Positions 29,359 to 39,450 of a DNA stretch of 64,000 nt are shown here, piece after piece. A program made the position numbers and the translations under genes. Position 1 is the first letter of the stretch. The number at the start of each line of letters is the position of its first letter. The notes beneath the pieces were generated by a model. That model saw only the letters and a list, made by a program, of their open reading frames with translations. It was not told where the DNA came from and did no database searches. This DNA comes from Pseudomonas sp. CC6-YY-74 (GTDB lineage: Bacteria > Pseudomonadota > Gammaproteobacteria > Pseudomonadales > Pseudomonadaceae), in the NCBI RefSeq assembly GCF_002025205.1, contig NZ_CP019947.1:875501-939500 (forward strand), in the 5' to 3' direction.

Positions 29359-30093
29359 TCAGCCGTCGAGGTTGCCACCGGCCAGGGCGCACAGTTCGAT
29401 CGGGTCGAGAATATGCACCGACTTGCCTTCGGCTTCGAGCAATTGGTTCTGCTGGAAGCGGGTAAATACCCGAGAGACGGTTTCCACCGCAAGGCCTAAA
29501 TAGTTACCGATTTCGTTGCGCGACATGGCCAGGCGGAACTGGTTGGGTGAAAAGCCCCTGGCGCGGAAACGGGCAGACAGGTTGACCAGAAAGGTGGCGA
29601 TACGTTCATCGGCACTTTTCTTCGACAGCAGTAGCATCATTTGCTGGTCGTCGCGGATTTCCCGGCTCATCACCCGCATCAATTGGCGGCGCAGTTGCGG
29701 CAGCAGTATCGACAGCTCGTCGAGCCTTTCAAAGGGGATTTCACAGATCGAAGTGGTCTCCAGTGCTTGCGCGGATACCGGGTAGGTCTCGGTGTCCATG
29801 CCGGACAGGCCGACCAGTTCGCTGGGCAGGTGGAAGCCGGTGATCTGTTCTTCGCCGCTGTCGCTCAGGCTGAAGGTCTTCAGTGCGCCGGAACGCACGG
29901 CGAACACCGAGTTGAAGACATCGCTCTGGCGAAACAGGAACTCGCCTTTCTTCAGCGGGCGGCCACGCTTGACGATCTCGTCCAGCGAATTCATGTCTTC
30001 CAGGTTCAGCGAAAGCGGTAGGCACAAGGTCGCCAGACTGCAATCCTTGCAATGGGCTTGATGTGGCGTATGCAGCTTGAGGCTTCCGGACAT
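29359..30093 (-). CDS. anr: Anr, oxygen-sensing FNR-family regulator
   Basis: Anr is a cytoplasmic transcription activator that dimerises and binds DNA when its 4Fe-4S cluster is intact, that is, at low oxygen. The 244 residues have the N-terminal cluster cysteines Cys15, Cys18 and Cys24 and the internal Cys117. A cyclic-nucleotide-like barrel comes next, then a helix-turn-helix with [17 protein letters not shown] (194-210), in which Glu204, Ser207 and Arg208 are the residues known to read TTGAT half-sites. Boxes of this type occur in the window upstream of xfp, hemN, ccoN2 and the 44-codon gene. I see no clear box in its own promoter region. Confidence 0.97.
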   Translation of the reverse strand: MSGSLKLHTPHQAHCKDCSLATLCLPLSLNLEDMNSLDEIVKRGRPLKKGEFLFRQSDVFNSVFAVRSGALKTFSLSDSGEEQITGFHLPSELVGLSGMDTETYPVSAQALETTSICEIPFERLDELSILLPQLRRQLMRVMSREIRDDQQMMLLLSKKSADERIATFLVNLSARFRARGFSPNQFRLAMSRNEIGNYLGLAVETVSRVFTRFQQNQLLEAEGKSVHILDPIELCALAGGNLDG

Positions 30094-30571
30094 TGGCGTT
30101 GCTTCCTAGGTAAAACACGCAATATTCGTAAGGTTACAGCAGGGGGGCGATCTCAGCCAGTCGAGGAGGTATTGATCGGTTAGCAGAACGCCACTTTACA
30201 GTGGCGGAAATGACCGCTCGTCGCACGCTTCCCGATAAGCCGCGACAGCACAACCCGGCAGCCCTGCGGGCTGTATTCGCCGAGGGGCGGGCGACCCACA
30301 TGAATGTGGGAAACGCCGCAGGCCTGCTGGCGTTCCATGGATGGGGACGCTAGGAAAAATGCCGGAAACATTTTCGACGACCCCCATGGATGGGGAGAGG
30401 TAGGAAAAATGTCGGGAACATTTTCGACGACCCCCATGGATGGGGAGAGGTAGGAAAAATGTCGGGAACATTTTCGAGAGCGGGCGCGGCCTCCGGCAAG
30501 GTTCTGGGCAGGCGTGAGTCTATGGATTAACGGATTAATCGATCAGGCCACGAGATCACCCGCGAGAAGCG
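30094..30571. other. anr-hemN intergenic region
   Basis: This 478-base gap separates hemN from anr. Its hemN-proximal third is filled by the tandem repeat described separately. A small perfect hairpin, CCCACAT-GA-ATGTGGG, lies at 30294-30309. ORFs of 85-91 codons predicted here translate the repeat and are not credible genes. The anr promoter must lie close to 30100-30200. Confidence 0.6.
30337..30478. repeat. tandem repeat, about 50 bp x 2.9
   Basis: Three units start at 30337, 30386 and 30436, each beginning ATGGATGGGG and containing GGAACATTTTCG or a close variant. Units two and three are identical over their shared length, while the first differs at several positions and is 49 bases long. 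Units two and three contain the dyad AAAATGT-CGGGA-ACATTTT; the first is slightly diverged. Read on the minus strand, each dyad is followed by T-rich sequence, so the array could act as serial transcription terminators after hemN. It is not a CRISPR array: there are no unique spacers. Confidence 0.85.
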
Positions 30572-31933
30572 CTAGCGACTGTCCTGTGTGAGGTAGCGAT
30601 CGAACAGCATGCACAGTGAACGCACCAGCAAGCGACCGGTGGGGCGCACGTCGATACCTGCAGTGTTGAGGTCGATCAGGTCGTCCCGTGCCATTTGCTC
30701 CAGTTGTGGCCAGATATCGGCAAAGTATGCGCGGAACTGGATGCCGTGGGCCTGCTCGATTTCGGCAAAGTTCAGGCAGAAATGGCAGATCAACTGCTGG
30801 ATCACCGCGCGTCGAAGGCGATCATCGGCATTGCAGTGCAGCCCACGCTGGGTGGCCAGTTGACCGCTGGCCAGGGTTTTCTGGTACTGGCTCAGCTCGC
30901 TGTCATTCTGGCAGTAGAGGTCGCCGATCTGGCTGATGGCCGATACGCCGAGGCCGATCAGGTCGCCATGACCGTGGCTGATGTAGCCCTGGAAGTTGCG
31001 CTGCAGGCGGCCGTCTTCCTGGGTGCAGGACAGGTCGTCATCGGCCAGGGCGAAGTGCTCCATGCCGATATAACGGTAACCGGCGGCGCTGAGCTGGGCG
31101 ATGCTGCCCTGCAGTATCGCCAGTTTGTCTGCGGGGCTGGGCAGGTCGTTGCCGTCGATGCGTCGCTGCGGCATGAACCGCTCGGGCAGGTGGGCGTAGT
31201 TGAAGAGGGATAGCCGGTCGGGCTGCAGGGCGATGATCTCGTCCAGGGTCAGGGCGAAGCTTTGCGGGGTCTGCTTGGGCAGGCCGTAGATCAGGTCGAT
31301 ATTGACCGAGCGGAACTGCAGGGTGTGCGCGGCTTCGACGATGGAGCGGGTTTCTTCTAGGGTTTGCAGGCGATTGACTGCGCGCTGCACCGCCGGGTCG
31401 AGGTCTTGCACGCCGAGGCTGACCCGGTTGAAACCCAGTTCGCGGAGCAGGCCCATGGTCGACCAGTCGGCTTCACGCGGGTCAATCTCGATGCTGTAGT
31501 CGCCGGAGTCGTCATCCAGCAGGTTGAAGTGCTGGCGCAGCTGGTTCATCAGGTGGCGCAGTTCGTCATGTCTGAGGAACGTCGGCGTGCCACCGCCAAC
31601 GTGCAGCTGTTCGACGCGCTGGCGGCGGTCGAGCTGGTGGCCGATGAGGGCCATCTCGTGTTCCAGCTCGCGCAGATAGGGCTGGGCGCGACCGCGATCC
31701 TTGGTAATTACCTTGTTGCAGGCACAGTAGTAGCAGAGGTGCGCGCAGAAGGGCACGTGTACATAAAGCGACAGCGGGCGCAATTGCTTGCGGCTTTCGC
31801 GCAGCGCTTGCAGCAGTTCAAATGAACTGACACTGCTGTGCATCTGCACGGCAGTAGGGTAGGAGGTGTAACACGGCCCGGCCTGATCGTAGCGACGGAT
31901 CAGGTCCGTATCCCAGTGGATGGCGCCAAGCAT
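30572..31933 (-). CDS. hemN: oxygen-independent coproporphyrinogen III oxidase
   Basis: HemN is a radical-SAM enzyme that decarboxylates coproporphyrinogen III to protoporphyrinogen IX without oxygen, supplying haem at low oxygen. The 453 residues start MLGAIHWDTDLIRRYDQAGP, as in Pseudomonas HemN. The cluster motif is CAHLCYYC (Cys63, 67, 70), followed by the GGGTPT glycine-rich motif and the conserved NIDLIYGLPKQTP segment. I chose 31933 over the longer frame at 31978 because homologues begin with this MLxAIHWD sequence. A good Anr box lies 70 bases upstream. The gene sits between anr and the cbb3 assembly genes, which need its haem product. Confidence 0.96.
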   Translation of the reverse strand: MLGAIHWDTDLIRRYDQAGPCYTSYPTAVQMHSSVSSFELLQALRESRKQLRPLSLYVHVPFCAHLCYYCACNKVITKDRGRAQPYLRELEHEMALIGHQLDRRQRVEQLHVGGGTPTFLRHDELRHLMNQLRQHFNLLDDDSGDYSIEIDPREADWSTMGLLRELGFNRVSLGVQDLDPAVQRAVNRLQTLEETRSIVEAAHTLQFRSVNIDLIYGLPKQTPQSFALTLDEIIALQPDRLSLFNYAHLPERFMPQRRIDGNDLPSPADKLAILQGSIAQLSAAGYRYIGMEHFALADDDLSCTQEDGRLQRNFQGYISHGHGDLIGLGVSAISQIGDLYCQNDSELSQYQKTLASGQLATQRGLHCNADDRLRRAVIQQLICHFCLNFAEIEQAHGIQFRAYFADIWPQLEQMARDDLIDLNTAGIDVRPTGRLLVRSLCMLFDRYLTQDSR

Positions 31934-31995
31934 GCGGGTAACCCCCGATCTAACTATCAAGGTCGGGAGTTTATGCAAGCGTGCTCTTGAGCGTC

Positions 31996-32009
31996 TTGAC
32001 CTGCGTCAA
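31996..32009 (-). promoter_or_regulatory. Anr box upstream of hemN
   Basis: On the minus strand the site reads TTGAC-GCAG-GTCAA, a full match to TTGAY-N4-RTCAA. Centred 70 bases upstream of the hemN ATG, it predicts a class II start near 31961 and a CATAAA -10-like element at 31970-31975. Confidence 0.8.
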
Positions 32010-32113
32010 CGGGAGTTTGGGGGGCAAGGTTGCAGAGAGGCAGATGAGGAAGCCGGACGGGACGCGCGTGGGTTAGGCGGTGCAGCTATCCCGTTGGCTT
32101 GCCCATTTTTGCC

Positions 32114-32797
32114 TCAATGCCCCATCAGCCAATGCTGATGCGGGCCGGGCAGGGTCCACAGGCCGAAGAGGATCACCAGTAGGCCGCCCGCCATGCGCAC
32201 GCCTTGTTTGCGCAGCAAGGCGGTCACGCGTTCGGCGGCCATGCCGGTGGCCAGCAGCACTGGCAGGGTGCCGATGCCGAACGCCAGCATCAGCGCGGCG
32301 CTGTCGAGCGCGTCGCCCTGGCTCGCCGCCCAGAGCAGGGTGCTGTAGACCAGACCGCACGGCAGCCAACCCCACAGACCGCCAAGCAGCAAGGCGCGTG
32401 GCAGGCTGGTGACCGGCATGAAGCGGCGGGTCAGCGGCTGGATGTAGCGCCACAGGCCGCGGCCGAGGGCTTCAATGCGGGTCAGACCGCTCCACCAACC
32501 GGCCAGGTACAGGCCCATGGCGATCAGCAGCAGCGCTGCGACAACCCGTAGCAGCATGGCCGCGGGGCTGCTGGCCAGGGCCCAGCCGGCCATGCCGAGG
32601 AGCAGGCCGGCAATGGCATAGCTGAAAATCCTCCCGACGTTGTAGGCCAGTAATAACTGCAAGCGTTGTGCACGCTGTTCCGCTGGTATGGCCAGGGTCA
32701 GTGCGCCCATCAGGCCGCCACACATACCCAGGCAGTGGCCGCCACCCAGCAGGCCGAGGATCAGGGCAGACAACAGCATCGGCGCCAGTTCAAGCAC
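32114..32797 (-). CDS. DsbD_2/TauE-like membrane protein of the cbb3 assembly cluster
   Basis: This 227-residue polytopic membrane protein has about six helices. It begins LELAPMLLSALILGLLGGG and carries paired cysteines in GGHCLGMCGGLMG and a further cysteine in GWLPCGLVYS, the pattern of DsbD/CcdA-like electron or metal carriers (often annotated as sulfite exporter TauE/SafE family). The C terminus is histidine-containing (GPHQHWLMGH). The GTG at 32797 fits best: GAGGAG lies seven bases upstream and the start overlaps the ccoS end by eight bases. The longer ATG frame to 32974 runs through ccoS. The same gene follows ccoS in P. aeruginosa. A role in copper or thiol handling for oxidase maturation is inferred. 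Confidence 0.85.
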   Translation of the reverse strand: MLELAPMLLSALILGLLGGGHCLGMCGGLMGALTLAIPAEQRAQRLQLLLAYNVGRIFSYAIAGLLLGMAGWALASSPAAMLLRVVAALLLIAMGLYLAGWWSGLTRIEALGRGLWRYIQPLTRRFMPVTSLPRALLLGGLWGWLPCGLVYSTLLWAASQGDALDSAALMLAFGIGTLPVLLATGMAAERVTALLRKQGVRMAGGLLVILFGLWTLPGPHQHWLMGH

Positions 32798-33008
32798 GGG
32801 GTGGCTCCTCGTCGTCTGTTGCCTCGTCGGGGTTTTGCGCTTGTCTGACGCCGGCCTTGTGCATGGGGTCTTCGTCGTCGAACAGGATGCTGTGGGCCGG
32901 GCCGTCGAGGTCGTCGTACTGCCCGCTGTCGACGGCCCAGAAGAACAGCCAGATGGCGAAGCCGACCAGGGCAATGGCCACCGGGATCAGAATGTAGAGC
33001 GCGGGCAT
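32790..33008 (-). CDS. ccoS: cbb3 oxidase assembly protein CcoS
   Basis: CcoS is a small membrane protein needed to put haem and copper cofactors into cbb3 oxidase. The 72 residues contain one transmembrane helix (ILIPVAIALVGFAIWLFFWA), the family motif SGQYDDLDGPAHSILFDDE, and a polar acidic tail. It lies downstream of ccoI, as usual in ccoGHIS clusters, and overlaps the next gene. Confidence 0.94.
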   Translation of the reverse strand: MPALYILIPVAIALVGFAIWLFFWAVDSGQYDDLDGPAHSILFDDEDPMHKAGVRQAQNPDEATDDEEPPRA

Positions 33009-33036
33009 GGGGTCTCCGAATGCGGGTATGGCGTAA

Positions 33037-33062
33037 GGTGGATGACGATTTTCCCATCCACC
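33037..33062. repeat. small inverted repeat between ccoI and ccoS
   Basis: The arms GGTGGATG (33037-33044) and CATCCACC (33055-33062) are perfect reverse complements separated by ten bases, and a near-match (GTAA / GTTAC) extends them outward. This GTAACGGTGGATG-type palindrome looks like a dispersed element and could form an mRNA stem-loop between the two genes. Confidence 0.6.
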
Positions 33063-33104
33063 GTTACACCGTTGCCGTGGTGAGTCGGTGCCGCGCGATC
33101 CACG

Positions 33105-35510
33105 CTAGGTGGGTGTGCGGGTCAGGCGCAAGGCGTTGAGCACCACCAGCAGCGAGCTCAGCGACATGCCCAGCGCGGCCCAGATCGGCGTGATCCAACC
33201 GATGGCGGCGAACGGCAGCACCAGGCCATTGTACAGACTGGCCCACGCCAGGTTCTCGATGATGATCCGGCGAGTGCGCCGTGCCAGGCTGAAGGCCTGT
33301 ACCAGGCTGCCCAGCCGGTTGGACAGCAGCACCGCATCGGCGTTGGTTTTCGCCAGGTCGGTGGCGCTGCCCATGGCCACGCTGATATCGGCGCCAGCCA
33401 GTACCGGCACGTCGTTGACCCCGTCACCGAGCATCAACACCCGGCGACCCTGTTCATGCAATTTGTGCAGCACCGCCAGCTTGGCGTCCGGGGTCATGCC
33501 GCCACGGGCGTCTTCGATACCCAGTTGGCGCGCCACTGCGCCGACCATCGGCGAGCTGTCGCCCGATAGCAGCAGCACCTGCCAGCCGCGCGCGCGGCAG
33601 GCGGTGAGCAGGGCGGGGGCGTCGTCGCGCAGGCGGTCATCGAGGACGAACCAGGCGAGCGGGCCATGGTGGTCGCCAAGCAGCAACCATTGGCCCTGCT
33701 GGCCGGGGATCGTCGGCGCGGCCTGGCCACTCAACTGGCTGACGAAGTCAGGCTGGCCAATGCGCAGCTGGCGGCCCTCGACCTGGCCCTGCAAGCCCAG
33801 TCCGGGACTGCTATCGACCTGCTCGGCGGCCAGCGCCGCGCGGCCGAAGGCGCGCGCGATCGGGTGCTCGGAACGGTTTTCCAGGGCGGCGGCCAGGGCC
33901 AGGCAGGCGTCGCTGTCCAGTGTGCCGAGCGGATGGATGGCACTGAGGGTCAGGCGGCCCTCGGTCAGGGTGCCGGTCTTGTCGAAGATTACCGTGTCGA
34001 TCTGATTGAGGCCCTCCAGCACATGGCCGCGGGTCAGCAGCAGGCCGAGCTTGTGCAGGCTGCCGGTGGCGGCGGTCAGGGCGGTCGGGGTGGCCAGGGC
34101 CAGGGCGCAGGGGCAGGTGGCGACCAGCAGAGCCAGCACGATCCAGAAGGCGCGCGAGGAATCGATCTGCCACCAGACCAGGCCGACGCCGGCGGCGACT
34201 ACCAGGACTATCAGCAGGAACCACTGCGCCGCCTGGTCGGCGATCTCCGCCAGACGTGGTTTCTCGCTTTGCGCACGCTCGAGCAGACGGACGATGGCCG
34301 ACAGCCGGGTGGCATCGCCAAGCGCCTGCACTTCGACGGTCAGCGGCCCTTCGACGTTGAGGGTGCCGGCGGTCACGCTGTCGCCCACGTTGCGCGGTTG
34401 CGGCAGGTATTCGCCGGTGAGCAGCGATTCATCGACGCTCGACTGGCCACTGAGAATGCGTCCATCGGCCGGCAGCAGGGCGCCGGGCGGCACCAGCACA
34501 TGCTCGCCGGCGCGCAGTTCGCTGAGCAGAATTCGCTGGCTCTGGCCATCGGCATCCAGGCGCAGGCAGGAGGCCGGCAATAGTTGCACCAGCTGCGCGG
34601 TGGCCGCCGCCGTGCGTTCGCGGGCGCGGCGTTCCAGGTAGCGGCCGGTGAGCAGGAACAGGGCGAACATGCCGACCGCATCGAAATACAGCTCGCCCTG
34701 GCCGGTGACGGTCGACCAGATGCCGGCGACATAGGCGCCGCCGATGGCCAGTGACACCGAGACGTCCATGGTCAGGTGGCGGGTACGCAGATCGCGCAGG
34801 GCGCCGCGGAAGAACTGGCCGCAGCAGTAGAAGACGATGGGTGTGGTGAGGAACAGGCTGACCCAGCGCAGAATCTTGTCCAGCTCGGGGCTGAGGTCGA
34901 TGTTGAATTCCGGCCAGGTGGCCATGGTCGCCATCATGACCTGCATCCACAGCATGCCGGCCACGCCCAGTTCGCGCATGGCCCGGCGGTTTTCCCGCTG
35001 CAGTTGCTCGGCGGCGGCATCGGCGTGCCAGGGGTGCGCGGCATAGCCGATCTTGCGTAGCTCCTTGAGCAACTGACTGAGTGGCAGCTGGCTGTCGGCC
35101 CAGCGCACTTGCAGGCGGTGGTTGGACAGGTTGAGGTGGGCCTCGGCAACACCCGGCACCTCGCGCAGGTGCTTCTCGATCAGCCAGCCGCAGGCGGCGC
35201 AACTGATGCCTTCGATCAACAGGCAGGTTTCGCTCAGCTCGCCATGCTGTTCGACAAACGGTTGCTGTACGTCGGCGCGGTCATACAGCGCCAGTTCATC
35301 GGGCAGCGCTTGTGGCAGGCTTTGCGGGTTGGCGGCGCTTTCGCTGCGGTGCTTGTAATAGTGCTCCAGTCCGCCGGCGACTATGGCCTCGGCCACCGCC
35401 TGGCAGCCCGGGCAGCACATGGCGCGAGTCGCACCCAATACCTGGGTGTGAAAGCGGCTGGCGGTGGGGACCGGTAAGCCGCAGTGGTAGCAGGGGGTTG
35501 GGCTAGCCAT
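33105..35510 (-). CDS. ccoI: copper-exporting P-type ATPase CcoI
   Basis: This inner-membrane P1B ATPase is needed for copper insertion into cbb3 oxidase. The 801 residues show an N-terminal cysteine region (CYHCGLP and [13 protein letters not shown]), a metal-binding domain with [15 protein letters not shown], the transmembrane CPC metal site [19 protein letters not shown], the phosphorylation site [10 protein letters not shown], and the hinge [16 protein letters not shown]. This extended N terminus is typical of CcoI/FixI (CopA2-type) proteins and distinguishes it from the detoxifying CopA1. It follows ccoH after 76 bases. Confidence 0.96.
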   Translation of the reverse strand: MASPTPCYHCGLPVPTASRFHTQVLGATRAMCCPGCQAVAEAIVAGGLEHYYKHRSESAANPQSLPQALPDELALYDRADVQQPFVEQHGELSETCLLIEGISCAACGWLIEKHLREVPGVAEAHLNLSNHRLQVRWADSQLPLSQLLKELRKIGYAAHPWHADAAAEQLQRENRRAMRELGVAGMLWMQVMMATMATWPEFNIDLSPELDKILRWVSLFLTTPIVFYCCGQFFRGALRDLRTRHLTMDVSVSLAIGGAYVAGIWSTVTGQGELYFDAVGMFALFLLTGRYLERRARERTAAATAQLVQLLPASCLRLDADGQSQRILLSELRAGEHVLVPPGALLPADGRILSGQSSVDESLLTGEYLPQPRNVGDSVTAGTLNVEGPLTVEVQALGDATRLSAIVRLLERAQSEKPRLAEIADQAAQWFLLIVLVVAAGVGLVWWQIDSSRAFWIVLALLVATCPCALALATPTALTAATGSLHKLGLLLTRGHVLEGLNQIDTVIFDKTGTLTEGRLTLSAIHPLGTLDSDACLALAAALENRSEHPIARAFGRAALAAEQVDSSPGLGLQGQVEGRQLRIGQPDFVSQLSGQAAPTIPGQQGQWLLLGDHHGPLAWFVLDDRLRDDAPALLTACRARGWQVLLLSGDSSPMVGAVARQLGIEDARGGMTPDAKLAVLHKLHEQGRRVLMLGDGVNDVPVLAGADISVAMGSATDLAKTNADAVLLSNRLGSLVQAFSLARRTRRIIIENLAWASLYNGLVLPFAAIGWITPIWAALGMSLSSLLVVLNALRLTRTPT

Positions 35511-35586
35511 GGGGAGAGCAGTCTGAGACCTGGTGCTTGAGTATGCTGGGCGCAGCAGGCTGCGCCTTCAGATGGCGGAATGGGTG

Positions 35587-36093
35587 CTACTGGGCGAGAC
35601 CGATACGGATGGTCTTGCCGCTTTCCACGGTTCGTTCGTCGAACAGGCGCCAGTCCTTGCCGCCTTCCTGGCCGATCAGCTCGACGAAGCGGCGGCCCTG
35701 CACGGCATCCTGCATCTGCCCGTGGTACAGGCCTTGGCCTTGCGGCTGCAGAATGATCCGGCGGTCGCGCTCCGGTTGGGTTGGCGAGATCAGGTTCAGC
35801 ACCAGTTGCGCCGGGCCGCTATTGCCTTGCAGCTGCAATTTGGCAACGCCAGTTTCATCGTCGAGGTCGAGGGTGGCGCTCAATTTCAGGCGCTCGGCCA
35901 GGGATTCGCGCTCCAGCGACTGGTTGATGCCTTTGCCGACATCGTAATAGTCATCGGAGATCAGACCCGGCGGATTGCGCGTGGCAATGGTCAGCAGGGC
36001 CAGCCCTTGCACTACCGAGTAACCCAGCAGGGCAATAAGGAACCAGGGCCAGAACTGTTTGAACCAGGGTTTGATCGGTGCTTCGTCAGACAT
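35587..36093 (-). CDS. ccoH: cbb3 oxidase assembly protein CcoH (FixH)
   Basis: This is a 168-residue membrane-anchored protein of the FixH family, required for stable assembly of cbb3 oxidase. One transmembrane helix near the N terminus ([20 protein letters not shown]) follows the conserved PWFKQF segment; after [20 protein letters not shown] the rest is a periplasmic beta-rich domain. It starts 14 bases after the ccoG end, so the two are almost certainly co-transcribed. Confidence 0.94.
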   Translation of the reverse strand: MSDEAPIKPWFKQFWPWFLIALLGYSVVQGLALLTIATRNPPGLISDDYYDVGKGINQSLERESLAERLKLSATLDLDDETGVAKLQLQGNSGPAQLVLNLISPTQPERDRRIILQPQGQGLYHGQMQDAVQGRRFVELIGQEGGKDWRLFDERTVESGKTIRIGLAQ

Positions 36094-36107
36094 GCTGGAC
36101 CTTTTGA

Positions 36108-37514
36108 TCAGCGGACGCTCGGGCCGATAAAGCGGCTGTCGGCGTCGTTGTTGATGCTCGCATCGTCCGCGGAGCGGATGCGGAACATGATTTCATTGGT
36201 GCTGGACGGCAGGCTTGAAGGATCGATCGACAGTTCGACCGGCAGCGACAGTACTTCACCGGCGAGGGCCTTGATTTCACGCTTGCCTTCGTAGACCAGG
36301 CCGTCGAGGCCATCGGCTTCGATCAGGTAAGTGATCGGGTGCTGGGCCTTGTTCATGATCTTCAGGGTGTAGACGTTCTCGATCCGACCTTCCTCGTTCT
36401 CGCGGTAGAGCACGCGATCCTTGAGTACATCCAGCTCGACCAGCGAGCGGCTGGACACGGCCCAGGCGAAGACCACCAGCATGGCCAGCAGGGCGATGGC
36501 GTAGCCGATCAGGCGTGGACGAACCAGCTGGGTTTTCTGTCCCGACAGGTTGTGTTCGGTGGTGTAGCTGATCAGCCCTTTCGGGTAGTTCATCTTGTCC
36601 ATGATGCTGTCGCAGGCGTCGATGCAAGCGGCGCAGCCGATGCATTCGACCTGCAAACCATCGCGGATGTCGATACCGGTCGGGCAGACGTGCACGCACA
36701 TCTTGCAGTCGATGCAGTCGCCCAGACCGTCGGCCTGGTAGTCGGCATCGCGTTTGCGCGGGCCGCGCTGTTCGCCACGACGTGGATCGTAAGACACGAT
36801 CAGCGTGTCCTGGTCGAACATCACGCTCTGGAAGCGCGCATAGGGGCACATATAGATGCATACCTGCTCACGCAGATAGCCGGCGTTGCCATAGGTGGCC
36901 ACGGTGAGGAAACCGACCCAGAACAGTGCCCAGCCGCCGGCCTCGAGGGTGAACAGTGCGGGGATCAGTTCGCGAATGGGCGTGAAATAGCCGACGAAGG
37001 TGATCGCCGTGACTAGCGATACACCGGTCCAGATACCGTGCTTGGCCAGTTTGCGCAGGAATTTCTGCGCGGTCATCGGCGCTTTGTCGAGTTTCATGCG
37101 CTGGTTGCGGTCGCCTTCGGTGACCTTCTCCGCCCACATGAACACCCAGGTGAATACGCTTTGCGGGCAGGTGTAACCGCACCAGACGCGGCCGGCATAA
37201 ACGGTGATGAAGAACAGGCCGAAGGCGGCGATGATCAATATGGCTGACAGCAGGACGAAATCCTGGGGCCAGTAGGTGGCGCTGAGGATATGGAATTTGC
37301 GCTCTGGCAGGTTCCACCAGACGGCCGGACGGCCATTCCAGGTCAACCAGACAGTGCCGAAATAGAGGATGAACAGCAGTGCGCCGCCGAGCATGCGCAG
37401 ATTGCGGAAGATGCCGGTGAAGGAGCGGGTATAGATTTTTTCGCGATTGGCGTAGAGGTCGACGGTTTCGACCTTGCCCGGGGTAACGTCTTTAACAGGA
37501 ATCTGCGAGCTCAT
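36108..37514 (-). CDS. ccoG: cbb3 oxidase accessory ferredoxin-like protein CcoG
   Basis: CcoG is a membrane iron-sulfur protein; in related bacteria it reduces Cu(II) for oxidase assembly. The 468 residues include several transmembrane helices, the motif [13 protein letters not shown], and two 4Fe-4S cluster motifs: [12 protein letters not shown] and [14 protein letters not shown]-terminal Ig-like periplasmic domain follows. It is the first gene of ccoGHIS, 137 bases downstream of ccoP1. Confidence 0.96.
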   Translation of the reverse strand: MSSQIPVKDVTPGKVETVDLYANREKIYTRSFTGIFRNLRMLGGALLFILYFGTVWLTWNGRPAVWWNLPERKFHILSATYWPQDFVLLSAILIIAAFGLFFITVYAGRVWCGYTCPQSVFTWVFMWAEKVTEGDRNQRMKLDKAPMTAQKFLRKLAKHGIWTGVSLVTAITFVGYFTPIRELIPALFTLEAGGWALFWVGFLTVATYGNAGYLREQVCIYMCPYARFQSVMFDQDTLIVSYDPRRGEQRGPRKRDADYQADGLGDCIDCKMCVHVCPTGIDIRDGLQVECIGCAACIDACDSIMDKMNYPKGLISYTTEHNLSGQKTQLVRPRLIGYAIALLAMLVVFAWAVSSRSLVELDVLKDRVLYRENEEGRIENVYTLKIMNKAQHPITYLIEADGLDGLVYEGKREIKALAGEVLSLPVELSIDPSSLPSSTNEIMFRIRSADDASINNDADSRFIGPSVR

Positions 37515-37651
37515 CAGTGGGTACCACGGCGGTTGGTTGGCTGCCCCGGCCGATACATGCCGACCGGGGTCATTCTCGCTATTGCGCTATGGTACGCCTG
37601 GCTTGCCCTGGTTGGGTGCGGCCGGAGGTCGCGCCCAACTCGGGTGGAGAA

Positions 37652-38638
37652 TTACTTCTCCACGGGTTGTTGCGACAGGCTGTAAACATAAGCCGCCAAC
37701 AAGTGCACCTTGTCATTGCCGAGGAAGTCTTCCTGGGCAGGCATCTTGCCGTTGCGACCATAGCGCAGGGTCTGCTGAATCTGAGCGAAGCTGGAGCCAT
37801 AGAGCCAGACCCGGTCGGTCAGGTTCGGCGCGCCCATGGCCTGTTGCCCCTTGGCGTCAGCACCATGACAGACTGCACAATTGGCGGCGAAGATGTTTTG
37901 ACCTGCGGCAACGTCTATCTCGATACCTTCCGGGTTTTTCTGGTCAGACAGGCTGCGCACGTAACCGGCGACGTTCTTGATCCCCTGTTCGCCGAGATTG
38001 TCCTTCCATGCAGGCATTGCTGCCTGGCGGCCGCCCATGATGGTGGTCTTGATGGTGGCTGCTTCGCCACCGTACAGCCAGTCGCTGTCGGTCAGGTTGG
38101 GAAAGCCGTAGGCGCCTTTGGCGTCGGAGCCATGGCACACCGAGCAATTGGACGCGAACAGGCGTCCGCCCATCTTCAAGGCCTGCTCGTCCTGTGCGAC
38201 CTGTTCGATTGGCATGGCGGCATATTTGGCGAAAAGCGGACCGTATTGCGCGTCAGCCTTGGCCATTTCCTTTTCCCACTGATGCACGCCGGTCCAGCCC
38301 GCATTACGCACGCCGTCACTGATTTGAATGTCGGTGGCGAATGGCGTATTGGCCTTGTTATCGAGGTGCTCGTAGCCCGGCAGCAGACCTTTGAAGTTAC
38401 CCAGGCCCGGATAGAGCACCAGGTAACCCAAGGCGAAGACGATGGTGGCGAGGAACAACATGAACCACCACTTGGGCAGTGGATTGTCGTATTCCTCGAT
38501 GCCATCGAAGCTATGGCCGACAGTCTCTTCGGTGGCTTCCTGGCGCTGGCCCTTGCGAGTGCCAAAGATAAGCCAGGTCAGCGCGAAGATGGTGCCTAGG
38601 GAGAGGATTGTTACGTACCAACTCCAGAACGTGGTCAT
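37652..38638 (-). CDS. ccoP1: cbb3 oxidase dihaem cytochrome c subunit CcoP1
   Basis: CcoP passes electrons to the oxidase core. The 328 residues contain an N-terminal membrane helix, the conserved [18 protein letters not shown] segment, a second helix, and two periplasmic haem-binding sites: CSVCH (165-169) and CAVCH (254-258). It overlaps the ccoQ1 end by four bases. Compared with CcoP2, encoded at 41246-42178, it has an extra stretch of roughly 20 residues (about 91-110) between the second helix and the first cytochrome domain. Confidence 0.96.
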   Translation of the reverse strand: MTTFWSWYVTILSLGTIFALTWLIFGTRKGQRQEATEETVGHSFDGIEEYDNPLPKWWFMLFLATIVFALGYLVLYPGLGNFKGLLPGYEHLDNKANTPFATDIQISDGVRNAGWTGVHQWEKEMAKADAQYGPLFAKYAAMPIEQVAQDEQALKMGGRLFASNCSVCHGSDAKGAYGFPNLTDSDWLYGGEAATIKTTIMGGRQAAMPAWKDNLGEQGIKNVAGYVRSLSDQKNPEGIEIDVAAGQNIFAANCAVCHGADAKGQQAMGAPNLTDRVWLYGSSFAQIQQTLRYGRNGKMPAQEDFLGNDKVHLLAAYVYSLSQQPVEK

Positions 38639-38835
38639 TGGTTATTGCTCCTGGAAGATTTCTCGTCACGCTCACTGGGTTTGGGTTCGTCAGCGAAGGG
38701 CAGATTGGCTGCTTCGTCGAAGTTCGATTTGCGCTTGCTGCTATAGGCCCAGAGCACCACGCTGATAAAAGCGATGAACACCACTACTGTGCCTATGCCG
38801 CGAATAGTCCCGACATCCGAAAGAAAAGAAGGCAT
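38635..38835 (-). CDS. ccoQ1: cbb3 oxidase small subunit CcoQ1
   Basis: This is a 66-residue one-helix membrane protein of the CcoQ/FixQ family. The segment [19 protein letters not shown] leads into the helix, followed by [20 protein letters not shown] and a charged tail. Its gene overlaps ccoP1 by four bases, as usual for this operon. CcoQ stabilises the oxidase complex. The tail is longer and more charged than in CcoQ2. Confidence 0.93.
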   Translation of the reverse strand: MPSFLSDVGTIRGIGTVVVFIAFISVVLWAYSSKRKSNFDEAANLPFADEPKPSERDEKSSRSNNQ

Positions 38836-38841
38836 GTTGCG

Positions 38842-39450
38842 TTACCGTTTGTTCTTGATTGAGGTGCCCAGAACCTGCAGGTACGCGAGCAGCGCGTCCA
38901 TTTCGGTCTTGCCCTTCACTGCGTCTTTGGCCCCGGCGATGTCTTCATCGGTGTAGGGAATGCCAAAGCCGCGCATGACTTCAAGCTTCTTTGCGGTGTC
39001 CTTGCCATCGAGCTTGTGCTCGACCAGCCAGGGGTAGGCCGGCATCTTCGATTCCGGCACTACGTTGCGCGGGTTGTACAGGTGAGCACGGTGCCACTCG
39101 TCCGAGTAGCGCCCGCCGACCCGGGCCAGATCCGGGCCGGTACGCTTGGAGCCCCAGAGGAACGGGTGGTCGTAAACGCTTTCGCCGGCGACCGAATAGT
39201 GGCCGTAGCGTTCGGTTTCGGCGCGGAACGGACGGATCATCTGCGAGTGGCAGCCGACGCAGCCGTTCTTGATGTAGACATCACGGCCTTCCAGTTGCAG
39301 CGCGGTGTAGGGCTTGAGGCCCTCCACCGGCTCATTGGTCACGTCCTGGAAGAACAGTGGGACGATCTGGGTCAGACCACCGATGCTGACGGCGAGCACC
39401 ATCAGCAGCGCCATCAGACCGATATTCTTCTCGATGATTTCGTGTTTCAT
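38842..39450 (-). CDS. ccoO1: cbb3 oxidase monohaem cytochrome c subunit CcoO1
   Basis: CcoO is the membrane-anchored monohaem cytochrome c subunit that feeds electrons to CcoN. The 202 residues show an N-terminal helix ([20 protein letters not shown]), the haem site CVGCH at 64-68, and the axial methionine region near [10 protein letters not shown]. The start codon overlaps the ccoN1 stop by one base (TGATG), so translation is coupled. Confidence 0.96.
   Translation of the reverse strand: MKHEIIEKNIGLMALLMVLAVSIGGLTQIVPLFFQDVTNEPVEGLKPYTALQLEGRDVYIKNGCVGCHSQMIRPFRAETERYGHYSVAGESVYDHPFLWGSKRTGPDLARVGGRYSDEWHRAHLYNPRNVVPESKMPAYPWLVEHKLDGKDTAKKLEVMRGFGIPYTDEDIAGAKDAVKGKTEMDALLAYLQVLGTSIKNKR

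Noticed and set aside
30180..30471. Two ORFs of 85 and 91 codons over the tandem repeat
   Set aside because: They exist only because the 50-base unit keeps frames open; no start site or family match.
30337..30478. CRISPR array
   Set aside because: The whole 50-base unit is repeated without unique spacers, so it is a tandem repeat.
32798..32974. Longer start for the DsbD_2-type protein
   Set aside because: The extension is polar, lies inside ccoS in another frame, and the GTG at 32797 has a good ribosome binding site.
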